Shown here: one piece after another, positions 1-8,452 of the stretch | Layout of the letters: every line of letters starts with the position of its first letter | How positions within the stretch are numbered: the first letter of the stretch is position 1 | Assembly (NCBI GenBank): GCA_037138755.1 | Contig: JBAXHT010000002.1 | Coordinates: 248,001 to 312,000, forward strand | DNA: 64,000 nucleotides | Direction of reading: 5' to 3' | DNA from: Armatimonadota bacterium | Lineage (GTDB): Bacteria > Armatimonadota > Fimbriimonadia > Fimbriimonadales > Fimbriimonadaceae | Notes under the pieces: generated by a model | Told to the model about the DNA's origin: nothing | What the model saw: the letters and a program-made list of their open reading frames with translations, nothing else | Databases searched by the model: none | Program-made: the position numbers and the translations under genes

Positions 1-2
1 AT

Positions 3-557
3 CTCACACTCTTTCAAATCGATACCGGGTCAACGACTCTGACAAATTACGCTCAGATCAACGTCAACAGAGTAGCAGCGAACACCGCAATTACGATGGT
101 CGGATTTGGGGCTTCTGGAGTTCTGAACGGATCAGGAACGGGTTACGATATCACAATCAGTGCGGGCACTCGGCGCAAGGCGACAGGAATCGTTGAAGGT
201 ACCCGAATGGTTGAGGAACCAGGCTTCCGCCTTGCGTCGATCTATTCACCGCTACGATCCAACGGACAAGGGGCCCTCGTCGGTGGCGACTCCGGAGGAG
301 GTTGGTTCCTGCAAGATGGATCATCTCGCCCGCAGCTCGTCGGTATCAACTCATGGATCGACAACTTCGGAACCTTTTCGAGCTGGTTCCAGTTCAGCAA
401 TCATCCGACAAACTTCTTCGGTTCTGGAGCTGCCGACCTGAGCGAATACAACGGCTGGCTCGTGCAAAATGGCGCAAGCGTCGTGCCGGAACCCGGGACG
501 ATTACGGTTCTTGCAATTGGCTCGCTGCTTGCTCTTTGCCGCCGCCGAAAAGGCTGA
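3..557 (+). CDS. Trypsin-like serine protease with PEP-CTERM anchor (5' truncated)
   Basis: The frame is open from base 3, so the true start lies before the window; about 184 residues are visible. The protein carries GDSGGGWF (codons near 285-308), the motif around the nucleophilic Ser of chymotrypsin-fold proteases. The His and Asp of the triad must lie upstream. It ends in VPEPG, a hydrophobic stretch and RRRKG, the tripartite PEP-CTERM sorting signal that is normally cut and anchored during export. It is therefore probably an exported, surface-associated protease; substrate unknown. The last 56 bases overlap the convergent PAP2 gene. Confidence 0.85.
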   Translation, partial: LTLFQIDTGSTTLTNYAQINVNRVAANTAITMVGFGASGVLNGSGTGYDITISAGTRRKATGIVEGTRMVEEPGFRLASIYSPLRSNGQGALVGGDSGGGWFLQDGSSRPQLVGINSWIDNFGTFSSWFQFSNHPTNFFGSGAADLSEYNGWLVQNGASVVPEPGTITVLAIGSLLALCRRRKG

Positions 558-1056
558 AGACGAGTTCGACAATAGAGCTGACGAGAAACCCGAGGCAGGC
601 TCCCGCAACAACATCGCTGGGCCAATGAACGCCGCGATACACCCGGCTCCAGCCGACCATTGCAGCCCAAGGAAATAGCACCGCGACGTACTTGTCCCCG
701 CGCCGACGTGAAACCCAAAAAGCCGATGTCGCCGTGCAAAAGGCAAGCGTTGTGTGCCCACTGGGAAAACTCGATTGGCGATGCTCCTCCATCGGCTGCG
801 CAAATCTCAGGTTGCTCGGTCTCGGGCGTGGCATAGCGTCCTTGATCGCGTGAACAATAATCAGACCCCCAAGGAGCGAGGATAGGAGAATCGGCGCGGT
901 GTAAGCCTTCGTTTTAGGGTGCAGAAGCAGGAGCAGCGCGACCAAGGGCGGAAACCAGCCAAGAGCGGACCAACTGAAAACAAGCGAGATTGCATCGAGA
1001 AATGAGCTTTTTGCACCGAGGTGAATCGACCGAAAAAGCTCAATTTCCCTCTGCAT
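502..1056 (-). CDS. PAP2-family membrane phosphatase
   Basis: A 184-residue polytopic protein with the three acid-phosphatase motifs of the PAP2 superfamily: K72 to RPRP (77-80), PSGH (98-101) and SRVYRGVHWPSD (127-138), the last holding the catalytic His134 and Asp138. Hydrophobic segments surround them. Family members dephosphorylate lipid phosphates such as phosphatidic acid or undecaprenyl diphosphate; the actual substrate cannot be read here. Its ATG abuts the TAA of the upstream HAD gene, so it is the third gene of a YgfZ-HAD-PAP2 operon. The 3' end overlaps the convergent protease gene by 56 bases. Confidence 0.9.
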   Translation of the reverse strand: MQREIELFRSIHLGAKSSFLDAISLVFSWSALGWFPPLVALLLLLHPKTKAYTAPILLSSLLGGLIIVHAIKDAMPRPRPSNLRFAQPMEEHRQSSFPSGHTTLAFCTATSAFWVSRRRGDKYVAVLFPWAAMVGWSRVYRGVHWPSDVVAGACLGFLVSSIVELVFSLFGGGKEQAASQLQEP

Positions 1057-1845
1057 TTACTTCTCCAAATAAGGCAAGAGCTCGGACAGATGGCTGACAA
1101 TCAGATCCGGCAGAGGCCCTTCGGTCGGAATCGGCTCGGGCTTTCCAGTCTTTGAGCTCGGCGGAACATCAGACTCGCGATAGGTCCAAGCCGTCGCCCA
1201 GCCGAACTGAATCGCGGGAATGATGTCGTGATGCAACGAGTTGCCGACCATCAAAAGCTCGTCCGGAGTGCATCCCATTGCCGCGGCTGCTCGGTCAAAA
1301 ACAATCTTCTCGGGCTTCCCGACCCGTTGCTCGCCCTCGATGAAGATCGCCTGCAGATACTTCCGGATGCCCGTCGTGTCGATCTCCTGATTCTGAATAT
1401 CGGCAGGGCCGTTGGTCATCAGCCCGATCTTATATGATTTAGACAGCCGTTCTAGAACGTCAATGGCGTCAGGAAAGAGCTTCAGATTCGCATCGCGGCG
1501 CTCCATATAGGCTTGACTCAAACGGGCCGCAAGTTCGTCATCTTCGATATCAAGTGCAGCCAACGTCAGCTGCATCTGGTGAGTACGCGTTCGCTCACCA
1601 GATGTCAAATAAGCTTCGTACAGCTCGTCGATGCCCTTCAGTTGCCCGCTAAATGCCTGGAAAACTGCGCTCCAAGCATCGATCGCATGGTCGGTAGTCA
1701 CGCCAGGAATCGGAACTTGGTCAAATGCCTCGCGAAGGCCGATTTTGCACGCGTCCCAGTAGCCGCAGAGGGTGTCGTCTAGGTCGAAGTAGATGGCTTT
1801 GACCTTGGACAGGCGTTCTTTTGCGGCGGCATTCACTCCCTTCAT
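1057..1845 (-). CDS. HAD-superfamily hydrolase
   Basis: A 262-residue protein. Motif I is FDLDDTL (nucleophile Asp21, acid Asp23). A helical cap follows, then motif II (LMTNG), the motif III Lys in GKPEK, and motif IV in VGNSLHHD, where Asn replaces the usual Asp of GD. The layout resembles subfamily I phosphatases of the YjjG/NANP type, cytosolic enzymes acting on small phosphorylated metabolites. The substrate cannot be told. It lies 27 nt after ygfZ and directly abuts the PAP2 gene, so all three are probably co-transcribed. Confidence 0.88.
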   Translation of the reverse strand: MKGVNAAAKERLSKVKAIYFDLDDTLCGYWDACKIGLREAFDQVPIPGVTTDHAIDAWSAVFQAFSGQLKGIDELYEAYLTSGERTRTHQMQLTLAALDIEDDELAARLSQAYMERRDANLKLFPDAIDVLERLSKSYKIGLMTNGPADIQNQEIDTTGIRKYLQAIFIEGEQRVGKPEKIVFDRAAAAMGCTPDELLMVGNSLHHDIIPAIQFGWATAWTYRESDVPPSSKTGKPEPIPTEGPLPDLIVSHLSELLPYLEK

Positions 1846-1872
1846 TATGGCGAGTCCGGTGATCGACCTCGT

Positions 1873-2574
1873 TTAGTCCGAGGTCCGATTTCGCTGGTAT
1901 CCAGCTACAAGCCAGTAGCCGTCGGGATGCAGTGCCTGGTTAGTCTGCTCAAACCCCGCCCGCTGTAGCTCTTCCGTTGCGGATTTCTCGACAATCCAAG
2001 TTCGGTTGGTATGTCCTCGGGAGTGGATTCTCTGGAGGACTTCCTGCCCCGTATAGCAACCCTTGTTGTAGTTGATGTGCCGAGCGGCAAAATCCTCCCC
2101 TAGTTCCGGTGGGAGGGTCTTTTCGCGAACATCAAAAATCCAGTTCGGCTGATTGTTCTCCAGCCAGAAGAGTCGCCAAGCCATCAGATTCACAGGTTCG
2201 CCTGGGATGCCCGGGGTGATACCCATCGACGTCAAGGCGACCGGTAATTCGAGAAGCCTGGCTTCACAATCTTCCAGGATGACCGCACTCTCGACCCTTT
2301 GCAAGATCGCCGACACGGTAGCGCTCGGAACGGTGAGCCACCCCTTGCCGTCGCGTTCAAACAACTCACCGAAGCTGAGGATCTGACCGGTTGGCTTGGT
2401 CATGCAGAACCCAATCGAGTTGGTCGGCGTCAAGTGACGAGCATCTCCGGTGATCTGGCCCTGTAACCACTCTCGCCAATCCTCTCCAGATATCTCGATG
2501 ATCGACCAATCTGGGAGGTCAAACGGCCCTTCGCCGGCAGAAAGCCGTTTATAATCGTCGAATGAGTCGCTCAT
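1873..2574 (-). CDS. ygfZ: YgfZ/GcvT-domain folate-binding protein
   Basis: A 233-residue protein with the KGCYTGQE signature of the YgfZ family near residue 172. The Cys and flanking residues define these tetrahydrofolate-binding relatives of GcvT. Known members support maturation of certain Fe-S enzymes such as MiaB. It is shorter than E. coli YgfZ (about 326 residues), as in many other phyla. It is the first gene of the minus-strand operon. A TAGAAT box lies 9 nt before the ATG, so the 5' leader should be only a few bases. The gene is divergent from a DUF2993 gene 31 bp away. Confidence 0.85.
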   Translation of the reverse strand: MSDSFDDYKRLSAGEGPFDLPDWSIIEISGEDWREWLQGQITGDARHLTPTNSIGFCMTKPTGQILSFGELFERDGKGWLTVPSATVSAILQRVESAVILEDCEARLLELPVALTSMGITPGIPGEPVNLMAWRLFWLENNQPNWIFDVREKTLPPELGEDFAARHINYNKGCYTGQEVLQRIHSRGHTNRTWIVEKSATEELQRAGFEQTNQALHPDGYWLVAGYQRNRTSD

Positions 2575-2605
2575 CTGTCAATGATTCTACGCCAAGGCGG
2601 TTACG

Positions 2606-3394
2606 ATGAATCCTTGGCTAATCGGCGGATTCTTCATCCTCACCGGAGCAACCCTCAAAGGCTTCGAGCGCGACGCAGCCCGAGAAATCGCGGCGAAACT
2701 GGAAGGTGACCAGAAACAAGTTTCCATCAACGTGACCTATCCCGGACTGCTCAGCCCCGCCATCGGAGAGATCGGCGTCGCAACAATATCCGCCTCCCAC
2801 TTCCGAACCGAAGGACTCCCCTTCTTCACCGAACCCAAACGAAGCCAAAAGGGAACTGTGAAAGAATTAAGGCTCAAACTTACCGATTTCTATCTGAGAG
2901 ACCTGCACTGCGACTCGTTCACCGCCAGCATCCCCAACTGCCGATTCGACTTCGCCCTCGCCCGATCCAAACGAAAAATCCGCCTCAGCCGCAGCGGAAT
3001 CGGCCCCGGAGAAGTGCGGATTCTCATCAAAGACCTCGCGCCCTTCATCCTCAAAAAATATCCCGAAATCCAGGAGGTAACGGTTGAGCCCGAGGGCGAT
3101 AAAGTCCGCGTGAAAGGTCGCGGCCAATTCCTGATCTTAAACGCCTCCTTCGACATTCTTGCCCGTGTCGGAACCGACGGCGGCACACTTCGGCTCGAAG
3201 ACTGCCGGATCATGATGAACGGCGAAACCCCCGACAAAGCCAGCGAGCAAGCCCTCATCAACACCCTCAACCCCGTCATCGACTTCGCAAAAGACCTAGA
3301 CCTCCTCGATGCCGTTCGGGCCGAAAAGGTGCAAGTGATCAACAATGCCGTCATCGTCAGTGGCCAGGTAAAGATCCCCGAGATGCCGAACTGA
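2606..3394 (+). CDS. DUF2993 (LmeA-like) lipid-binding protein
   Basis: A 262-residue protein with an N-terminal hydrophobic segment (MNPWLIGGFFILTGATLKG) acting as signal or anchor. Alternating beta-strand segments follow, with the DUF2993 pattern of a KELRLKLTDF strand, a central basic region and terminal VQVINNAVIVSGQV. DUF2993/LmeA proteins have a lipid-binding fold and sit at the cell envelope; LmeA of mycobacteria acts in mannolipid maturation. No local neighbour explains the role here. It is monocistronic and divergent from ygfZ. Confidence 0.72.
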   Translation: MNPWLIGGFFILTGATLKGFERDAAREIAAKLEGDQKQVSINVTYPGLLSPAIGEIGVATISASHFRTEGLPFFTEPKRSQKGTVKELRLKLTDFYLRDLHCDSFTASIPNCRFDFALARSKRKIRLSRSGIGPGEVRILIKDLAPFILKKYPEIQEVTVEPEGDKVRVKGRGQFLILNASFDILARVGTDGGTLRLEDCRIMMNGETPDKASEQALINTLNPVIDFAKDLDLLDAVRAEKVQVINNAVIVSGQVKIPEMPN

Positions 3395-3420
3395 GCCATC
3401 GCTGAACCAATAGCTCCTAA

Positions 3421-3447
3421 TGCTTACCCTGCCCACGCAAGTGGCTC
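3421..3447 (-). repeat. Inverted copy of the GAGCCACTTGCGTGGGC repeat
   Basis: This 27-base stretch is the reverse complement of the repeat core found at 4160-4186, 4215-4241 and 4565-4591 (GAGCCACTTGCGTGGGC, then a G-rich segment and GTAAGCA). It lies 27 nt after the DUF2993 stop codon and is the only copy in this orientation in the window. Confidence 0.8.
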
Positions 3448-3575
3448 ACCCTCACATACAAAAAGCAATGGGATTGAGTTATGCTAGGACAACGAAGAAA
3501 CCGTCTTATGAAAAGGCCGACCTCAAAATGGGATCATGTCCAGATAGTGTTTCTGGGAGATATTAGGGGGTCACA

Positions 3576-3992
3576 GTGATTACGTGTATTGCACTATGGT
3601 GTATGGCTGTGATGCAAGAGCGAACACCAAATATAAGAATTAGAAATTGCTTGAGAGGTGTTGAGGTTGAGAATCTCGAGAGCATTACCCTCTACGGTCC
3701 TGGACTTACTAGACGGAGTGAAGAGAGTGGTTTGTATACTAAGATAAAAATTACATCTCGTAAACCGATGCGGGATTGGCTTGAAGCTTTTAAGAAGTCT
3801 TCGCGTGATAAGAGTATTGGTGAAGAGCCGTCCTTAATTGATTTTTGGGATACTGTCGAATTCGCTCTACGCCCGAAGGAGAAGGGTGGAAAACGACGAA
3901 AGATTCTATTTCAAATAAACGTAGGAGAAGCAGATCGAGGTTGGGGTAAGGGTATTGCTAAGTTGATGCAAAAGGCCTCGCAAGTAGAGTGA
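3576..3992 (+). CDS. Hypothetical protein, AT-rich orphan
   Basis: A 138-codon frame beginning with GTG preceded by a G-rich TTAGGGGG stretch at 3563-3570. I do not recognise a family. The product is basic and soluble, with no signal peptide beyond a weakly hydrophobic N-terminus. It looks like a mixed alpha/beta domain, with a Lys/Arg-rich middle (PKEKGGKRRK) and a Gly-rich C-terminal segment. Base composition is clearly AT-richer than the neighbours and codons are less biased. It sits inside a repeat-rich gap, suggesting recent acquisition. It could also be a decayed or non-coding frame. Confidence 0.5.
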   Translation: MITCIALWCMAVMQERTPNIRIRNCLRGVEVENLESITLYGPGLTRRSEESGLYTKIKITSRKPMRDWLEAFKKSSRDKSIGEEPSLIDFWDTVEFALRPKEKGGKRRKILFQINVGEADRGWGKGIAKLMQKASQVE

Positions 3993-4156
3993 CGTAATTT
4001 GATGCCTCGGGATCCTTGATCCCGCAGGCTAAAACTTGAGCCATCCTCCATGACCACCAGACTCCGTCCTGTCCAAAGCTCCCGCCGAAAACCTAGAACC
4101 GAGAACTGCTCACCGCGCCAGAACCATGCCGCCAAAAGGAAGCCGGTTCGCCATTC

Positions 4157-4200
4157 GACGAGCCACTAGCGTGGGCGGGGTAAGCAGAAGTAGCTGGGGC
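4157..4200 (+). repeat. GACGAGCCACT repeat, copy 1
   Basis: Core GACGAGCCACTAGCGTGGGC followed by GGGGTAAGCAGAAGTAGCTGG. It is nearly identical to the parts starting at 4213 and 4564 and inverted relative to 3421-3447. A partial GAGCCACTTG follows at 4201-4210, as if copies had been inserted in tandem. Confidence 0.85.
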
Positions 4201-4211
4201 GAGCCACTTGC

Positions 4212-4313
4212 GACGAGCCACTTGCGTGGGCGGGGTAAGCAGAACTAACCGGGGTGGCACTGGTAACCGCGCCCAGACCAGATTGACGCTCTCACCGAGC
4301 CAGGTTACCAGTG
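4212..4313 (+). repeat. Repeat copy 2 with perfect 11-bp hairpin arms
   Basis: The GACGAGCCACTTGCGTGGGC core and GTAAGCAG are followed by GGGGTGGCACTGG. Perfect inverted arms lie at 4258-4268 (CACTGGTAACC) and 4303-4313 (GGTTACCAGTG) around a 34-nt loop. The same layout recurs at 4562-4668 with different but still complementary arms. Confidence 0.85.
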
Positions 4314-4561
4314 AACCAACTTGGAAATCCCTGAGAGTTCCTGTCCTCGCCTCAGAACCACGCAGCCAAAAGGAAGCCTGATTGCCATTCGGGTTATTGA
4401 GCTGCCGCCGTTGAGTTCGGGGCCTTACTCTGATATGATGAATCATAGATGATCTCGAGACAAGACGGTTCATTGAGGAGAAATGGGAAAGATCGAGGCA
4501 GATGGATGGTGAACGCTTGCTCCATACTCTGTCCACTGACAAGCTGGGTGTTCGATGTCTA

Positions 4562-4668
4562 GCGACGAGCCATTAGCGTGGGCAGAGTAAGCAGGAGTAG
4601 CTGGGGTGGCACTGTCAAGCGACCAAACGCCGAGAACGTCCAGCCACCTGAAAACGAGCTTGCCAGTG
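4562..4668 (+). repeat. Repeat copy 3 with compensated hairpin arms
   Basis: The core GACGAGCCATTAGCGTGGGC is followed by GGGGTGGCACTG. The arms are CACTGTCAAGC (4610-4620) and GCTTGCCAGTG (4658-4668), pairing at 10 of 11 positions. Against copy 2, arm positions 7 (T-A to C-G) and 10 (C-G to G-C) changed on both sides, so pairing was kept while sequence drifted. Confidence 0.82.
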
Positions 4669-5212
4669 AATAGCCTTTCGATCCTGCCGATACTCCATCA
4701 TATCAGAACATAGTCTCTTTCGCTCCGGTTCCGATCCCTCGTGTTCTGTGACCTCACAGGTTGGGACCACAACCATCATGGAAGGAGCCAGAGCACCTTT
4801 GGGAGTGCGCGATAGCAGCCTTCCCCCGCATACCTGTTTCCAACCATAACCTTCAAGAACCGAAAGGAAAAGCACGGGGTTCTAAAAAACAGGTTGACAA
4901 ACCCAGCTTTACGTCGCCTATTAGGTGATGAACCAAATTATCGATACCGCGCGCAACATGTCCCGACGCACTCCGGACATCTCGCCTGCCCACGCCTAGG
5001 CTCGGGCAAAACGACGAATGAGGTTGGCCTAAAACTCCCCACTCGATGGGGAAGGGTCCGCTAGAAAGGTTGCCCCAAAGGCAGGCTTTGAGTGGAGGGT
5101 GAGCTCCGGCGAACCGGTGGGGCTGCTGTCATCTCTGACCGCTCCCTACTCCAAACCCCAACCTGCTAAGCTTGTCCCCACTTGTCCCCACCAAAAACGA
5201 AAATTGAGCACC

Positions 5213-5257
5213 CATTTGAACCTAATGTCCCCACCAAAACGCGTCGCAGTTCTCTCC
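5213..5257 (+). repeat. 45-base direct repeat, first copy
   Basis: Begins CATTTGAACCT and ends CGCAGTTCTCTCC. The second copy is at 5325-5369. The two differ only in a short stretch after CATTTGAACCT (AATGT versus GACTA); the following CCCCACCAAAACGCGTCGCA is identical. A short CTTGTCCCCA tandem precedes it at 5171-5190. Confidence 0.85.
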
Positions 5258-5324
5258 CCGCTCAAGCCCCAAGACCCAAGACCTCCTACCCACCCCTACC
5301 CAGGTGAAATCGAAAAGCGAACAA

Positions 5325-5369
5325 CATTTGAACCTGACTACCCCACCAAAACGCGTCGCAGTTCTCTCC
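5325..5369 (+). repeat. 45-base direct repeat, second copy
   Basis: Partner of 5213-5257. It ends 16 bp before the stop codon of the small minus-strand gene at 5386, so that gene's terminator region has probably been replaced or duplicated. Confidence 0.85.
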
Positions 5370-5385
5370 TAAAACCGAGAACAGC

Positions 5386-5643
5386 TCATCGCTCGTCCGA
5401 CTCCAGAATAACGGCGGTCTGCCCCGTAGCCTCGCACCATTTGCGATAAACATTCCGAACGTTCTCCCTAGCTCCGGTGACCGGTATCTTGAGGAAACCT
5501 TGTTTCTTGGCGGCCTCGAAGAGTGCCCGCTCGCGAACAGTGAGCCGATGACCGACTCCCCGGCTCCCCGCCCTGGACCGAGTGGCCTCACCCCGGCTCA
5601 GTCTTTCGACATCGTCCTTAGTGAGCCGAGGCAAGGGTTTCAT
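5386..5643 (-). CDS. Small basic protein coupled to htpX
   Basis: An 85-residue protein of unknown family. It is basic and predicted helical, with an Arg/Gly-rich linker (residues 17-32) and a C-terminal helix pair (VRNVYRKWCEATGQ). It has no signal peptide or membrane segment. The ATG overlaps the TGA of htpX in an ATGA arrangement (5640-5643), indicating translational coupling. Co-translation with a membrane protease suggests a regulator or small substrate-binding partner, but that is only inference. Confidence 0.65.
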   Translation of the reverse strand: MKPLPRLTKDDVERLSRGEATRSRAGSRGVGHRLTVRERALFEAAKKQGFLKIPVTGARENVRNVYRKWCEATGQTAVILESDER

Positions 5644-6506
5644 CGGGATTGAAGGGCTGCGATTCGATCTTCGAGTGGCGGGTGAGACGACAAGAGCTTG
5701 AACAGTGCCGAACCGCCCGAAATCTTAGCCGTTTGCAATCCGTTTGGAGCGTCCAGAGGCTCATAGCGAACCTTCAAAGTGTTGAGAGCGGCAGCCATTG
5801 GTCGTGCACCAACGAGGTCAGCTGCTCCTGCGTCGGCCCGAAACTCACGTGCTCGCGAGAATGCCATGGTGATGAACGATCCCAGGAAAGTGAACAGGAA
5901 CTGTAGAGCGATGTTAACAACGATGTAAACAATTCCCGAGAGCTTCGAATCAACCACGTTTGAAGCCGCCCAGGCGATAATCCTGGCGAGGAAGATTGCA
6001 AACGAGTTGATAACACCTTGGAGCAAGGTCATGGTGACCATGTCGCCATTCTTGATGTGCGCAATCTCGTGGGCCAACACTGCACGAACTTCTTCAGGAG
6101 GCATGTTGGCGAGGAGTCCGGTTGATACCGCCACAAGTGACCGCCGTTGAGTTGGGCCAGTGGCGAAAGCGTTAAGCTCTTCGCTCTCGTAAACTCCTAC
6201 CTCAGGCATCGCCGGTAGCCCCGCCTTTTCTGCGAGCATTTGGACATCCCGGGCAACTTGACCGAAGGGCCCGTACTCCGACGGGGAGACCAGCTTGATC
6301 CCCATCATCCACTTTGCGATGACTCTTGAGAGGCCAAGCGATATGAAGGCTCCGGCAAATCCGTAGATGATCGAACTGACCATCAACATGCCGTAGTTGA
6401 TGCCTCTGGAATCGGCCCAGCCGCGAAGACCCAGCGCGGAGGTGACCACAAACAACAGCACTCCGACTAACAGGTTGGTTCCGAGAAAGAGAAGAACGCG
6501 CTTCAT
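5640..6506 (-). CDS. htpX: HtpX-like M48 membrane metalloprotease
   Basis: A zinc protease of the M48B family. Two N-terminal membrane helices are followed by HEIAH (147-151 counted from the upstream GTG at 6509), further hydrophobic segments, and FSRAREFRADAGAAD, which supplies the third zinc ligand (Glu). HtpX degrades damaged membrane proteins with its active site facing the cytoplasm. I prefer ATG 6506. A TACAAT box (minus strand, 6518-6513) ends 6 nt before it and no Shine-Dalgarno is visible, so the mRNA is probably leaderless. Length is typical for the family. Confidence 0.93.
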   Translation of the reverse strand: MKRVLLFLGTNLLVGVLLFVVTSALGLRGWADSRGINYGMLMVSSIIYGFAGAFISLGLSRVIAKWMMGIKLVSPSEYGPFGQVARDVQMLAEKAGLPAMPEVGVYESEELNAFATGPTQRRSLVAVSTGLLANMPPEEVRAVLAHEIAHIKNGDMVTMTLLQGVINSFAIFLARIIAWAASNVVDSKLSGIVYIVVNIALQFLFTFLGSFITMAFSRAREFRADAGAADLVGARPMAAALNTLKVRYEPLDAPNGLQTAKISGGSALFKLLSSHPPLEDRIAALQSR

Positions 6507-6556
6507 CACTTAATTGTACGTACGAGTCTCGAAGAATGAATCAGATTGAGTCAGGA

Positions 6557-8341
6557 TCATGACTGAACGAGGTTGGCTTCTCCAGTTTGGACTCGCCAGA
6601 GTGCAGCGTAAAGGCCGTTGTTCCGCAGAAGCTCCTCGTGACGTCCAGATTCGGTCACCTGCCCTGCCTCTAGCACCCAGATCTTATCTGCGTCGCGAAC
6701 CGTGGAAAGCCGGTGTGCGATCACCAGCGAGGTGCGGCCCTTCGTGACATGAGCAAGTGAACGTTGGATCGCAGCTTCTGTTTCGTTATCGACTGCCGAA
6801 GTGGCTTCATCCAGCACAAGGATTGCGGGTGTACGTAGAATCGCGCGAGCCAGCGAGATTCGTTGCCGCTGGCCGCCGCTCAGCTTCTGGCCCCGTTCGC
6901 CGACGACAGTGTCGTAACCATTGGGCAGTTGCATAATGAATTCATGCGCCTCGGCTTGCTTCGCGGCTTCTTGGACTTCGGCTTCGGTTGCTTGTTCACG
7001 GCCGTACAGGATGTTCTCGCGGACGGTGCCATGGAACAGAAACACGTCTTGGGCAACATATCCACAGGCTCCGCGCAGACTGGCGTAGCTTAAGTCCTTG
7101 ATGTCCATCCCGTCAATGGTGACGCGTCCCGAAACAGTGTCGTAAAACCTCAACAGAAGGCGAATCACTGTCGACTTACCCGCACCCGTTGCACCGATAA
7201 TCGCATGAGTTTCGCCCGCAGGAACGTGCAAATTGATTCCCTTGAGAATTGGTAATTCTGGCGTGTAGCCAAACGTGACGTTCTCAAATCGAATCTCCCC
7301 CCGAACAGGCGATTCGAGCGTCGCAGAACCCTCAACCATTTTGGGTTGAGTGTTTAGTAGCGCAAAGATTCGATTCGTCGAGGCCATAGCTCGTTGGTAC
7401 TGATCCAACGTGTCGCCCAAGCCGGTCATCGGCCATAGAAGACGCTGGGTCATGAAGACAAGCACCGAGTAGATGCCAACTTCCATGCCGCCATTCAGGA
7501 CGAGCCAGCCTCCGAAAATGAGGGTGCATGTGAATCCGGTAAGGATTACCATGCGAATCAGCGGCACAAATCCGGCCGAGTACTTGATCGCCTCGCGGTT
7601 GGCTTCCCGATAGTTCGACGATGCCAACATGACCCGCTTTGATTCCATTGGCTCAGAGGTGAACGCCTTGATCGTGCTGATTCCGCCAAGGTTTGTTCCC
7701 AGCACCGAACCCATTTCGGAGACTGCCTCGCGCACCTTTGCATAGCGAGGCTTTAGACTGTTTTGATACTTGACTGATCCCAAGATGATGATGGGAATTG
7801 GCAAGAACGCGAGCAAAGTCAACAATGGCGAGCTAAGGAAAAAGACCGCTCCGACAAGGACGACATTCCAGAACACCGTGATGATTGATGCAGCTCCCCC
7901 GTCAAGAAATCGTTCCAATTGGTTGATGTCGTCATTCATCACGCTCATCAGGCCCCCACTTGTCGTGTCCTCGAACCACGCGAGTTCCAGTTTTTGAACG
8001 TGGTCATAGAGGCCGATCCGCATCTCGTGTTCGATCGTCTGGGATAGATTCCTCCACGTCACTGCACTGAGGTATCCGAACAAAGACTCAAAAATCCAGC
8101 AGAGAGCGTTTGCGATCGTGAGTATCACGAGCTGATACCACCGATCTTCGACCCCAAACTGGACGGCTAAAAAGGAACCCTTGCCGCGCACGATCACGTC
8201 GATAACGGCGCCGATAAGGACTTCGGGGACGACGTCCATGACCTTGCCCAGGGTGGTGTATGTTGAAGCAAGCCAAACCTGGGTCCGATGGGGTCCGGAG
8301 TATTGCCAAAGTCTTCGCAACCCAGATTGTGGTTTGGTCAT
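6557..8341 (-). CDS. MsbA/BmrA-like ABC exporter (fused permease-ATPase)
   Basis: A 594-residue half-transporter. The transmembrane domain spans about residues 20-320. The ATPase domain holds Walker A GATGAGKS (383-390), signature LSGGQ (487-491), Walker B ILVLDEAT (506-513) and the H-loop His543. Such exporters work as homo- or heterodimers and move lipids or drugs outward. No partner half-transporter is adjacent, so a homodimer is likely. TAAACT (minus strand, 8354-8349) ends 7 nt before the ATG, the near-leaderless arrangement seen repeatedly in this window. The gene is divergent from the SAH riboswitch-ahcY unit. Confidence 0.95.
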   Translation of the reverse strand: MTKPQSGLRRLWQYSGPHRTQVWLASTYTTLGKVMDVVPEVLIGAVIDVIVRGKGSFLAVQFGVEDRWYQLVILTIANALCWIFESLFGYLSAVTWRNLSQTIEHEMRIGLYDHVQKLELAWFEDTTSGGLMSVMNDDINQLERFLDGGAASIITVFWNVVLVGAVFFLSSPLLTLLAFLPIPIIILGSVKYQNSLKPRYAKVREAVSEMGSVLGTNLGGISTIKAFTSEPMESKRVMLASSNYREANREAIKYSAGFVPLIRMVILTGFTCTLIFGGWLVLNGGMEVGIYSVLVFMTQRLLWPMTGLGDTLDQYQRAMASTNRIFALLNTQPKMVEGSATLESPVRGEIRFENVTFGYTPELPILKGINLHVPAGETHAIIGATGAGKSTVIRLLLRFYDTVSGRVTIDGMDIKDLSYASLRGACGYVAQDVFLFHGTVRENILYGREQATEAEVQEAAKQAEAHEFIMQLPNGYDTVVGERGQKLSGGQRQRISLARAILRTPAILVLDEATSAVDNETEAAIQRSLAHVTKGRTSLVIAHRLSTVRDADKIWVLEAGQVTESGRHEELLRNNGLYAALWRVQTGEANLVQS

Positions 8342-8452
8342 GGCTCAGAGTTTATCTTTGGAATACCACGGGTATCCGTGCATGAGAGAGTTCCTTTCAA
8401 AATTGATTGAAATTTGGTAACTTTCGGGCTCTTCACGCCATAATAGTAAGTA

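Larger units (their letters stand above)
3995..5385. other. Gene-poor repeat field
   Basis: About 1.4 kb with no convincing gene. The open frames here have no recognisable domains and cut across the repeats. The region holds three direct copies of a GACGAGCCACT...GTAAGCAG repeat, two hairpin elements, two copies of an AAAAGGAAGCC motif (about 4135 and 4371), and a 45-base direct repeat (5213-5257 and 5325-5369). It looks like a landing site for small non-coding repeats or decayed DNA. Confidence 0.7.

Noticed and set aside
4093-4875. Minus-strand frames of 149 and 86 codons in the repeat field
   Set aside because: They run across the repeats and hairpin arms, with no domain or start signal.
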